Assembly: GCA_947090755.1 (NCBI GenBank) | Contig: CAMUPF010000003.1 | Location: forward strand, 39,524 to 103,523 | Direction: 5' to 3' | Source of the DNA: an uncultured Candidatus Melainabacteria bacterium | Lineage (GTDB): Bacteria; Cyanobacteriota; Vampirovibrionia; Gastranaerophilales; Gastranaerophilaceae | Length of the DNA: 64,000 bases | Position numbers and translations under genes: made by a program | Shown: positions 63,843 through 64,000 of the stretch, in pieces | How the letters are laid out: each line of letters begins with the position of its first letter | How positions within the stretch are numbered: the first letter of the stretch is position 1 | The notes under the pieces: generated by a model | Seen by the model: only the letters and a program-made list of their open reading frames with translations | Database searches by the model: none | What the model was told of the DNA's origin: nothing

Positions 63843-63891
63843 ATAATATCAGAAAATAAGGCTTGCGCAAAATGAAAAAATAGTACATAAT
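63843..63891. promoter_or_regulatory. Divergent promoters sharing one -35 palindrome
   Basis: TTGCGCAA (63863-63870) serves both directions. Minus: TTGCGC, 16-nt spacer, TATTAT (63843-63848). Plus: TTGCGC (63863-63868), 17-nt spacer, CATAAT (63886-63891). Confidence 0.6.
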
Positions 63892-63915
63892 GAAAATAAA
63901 GAAAGTGAGGAATTT

Positions 63916-64000
63916 ATGAAAAACAGAGTTGTAAGTATATTGCCAGGGGGGGGGGAGCAAGCTGAGCAGAGCCACGAGCATAACTCCGCGAGCGACCATT
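63916..64000 (+). CDS. Start of a gene with a G10 tract, truncated by the window edge
   Basis: ATG at 63916 with GTGAGG upstream, MKNRVVSILP then a run of ten G (63946-63955) coding GGG, continuing open to the window end (EQAEQSHEHNSASDH). Only 28 codons are visible. A homopolymer near the 5' end is a frequent phase-variation device; a sequencing artefact or assembly join is also possible. Confidence 0.4.
   Translation, partial: MKNRVVSILPGGGEQAEQSHEHNSASDH

Overview
The window looks like chromosomal DNA from a low-to-medium GC, Gram-negative, non-photosynthetic and probably anaerobic bacterium. My best guess is the Gastranaerophilales/Melainabacteria (Vampirovibrionia) relatives of Cyanobacteria. 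The envelope genes are diderm: a TonB-ExbB-ExbD-ExbD set, an autotransporter with Pmp-type repeats, an MlaA domain and a prepilin. Rubrerythrin fits an anaerobe. The PBS-lyase-type HEAT protein, the GH57/DUF3536 protein and several non-secreted lineage-type proteins with a short N-terminal F-G/F-K motif fit that clade. No marker gene (16S, ribosomal protein) is present, so the placement is inference.

Layout. 0-5.3 kb is the most accessory-like part: a papain-like-fold candidate, an OLD-type TOPRIM protein, a 489-aa effector-like protein and, convergent with it, two tandem paralogous small membrane proteins that could be immunity proteins. 5.3-9.4 kb has a lipoprotein/TPR pair, three small proteins and the first copy of a structured dispersed repeat. 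9.4-18.6 kb is mostly housekeeping: anmK, a repetitive secreted-like protein, holB/holA, a HEYAH protein, ROK glucokinase, a sigma-70 factor, RNase P RNA and a prepilin. 18.7-28.5 kb has an LEA-like protein, the autotransporter, a kinase-like protein, an MlaA-hydrolase fusion, a GNAT protein, initiator tRNA and an orphan OppD-type ATPase. 28.6-40.3 kb has GH57, aroC, a run of TPR/MBL/metallophosphoesterase genes, a divergent pair of XRE regulators, the HEAT protein, a histidine kinase and HU. 40.4-48 kb has two related exported proteins, the TonB/Exb operon, ahcY, an FtsL-like protein and rsmH. 48-64 kb has nupC, a giant glycogen-synthase-like protein, several unknown proteins, an FAD oxidoreductase-rubrerythrin pair, an AAA ATPase, glnA, a Cys-cluster protein and the start of a gene with a G10 tract.

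The most notable signals are: (1) a roughly 155-190 nt dispersed element (two full copies, one core copy) whose hairpin arms change in a compensating way, suggesting a structured RNA or structured mobile repeat; (2) a fixed promoter geometry, a TATAAT-like box followed by exactly 6 nt and then ATG, in front of at least eight genes without Shine-Dalgarno sites, suggesting widespread leaderless translation; (3) the effector/duplicated-membrane-protein locus; (4) two promoter-plus-terminator units with no ORF that look like small RNAs; (5) an MlaA-alpha/beta hydrolase fusion; and (6) a glycogen-synthase-like giant protein that has lost the expected catalytic Glu. All functional assignments come from reading the sequence; no database search was run.
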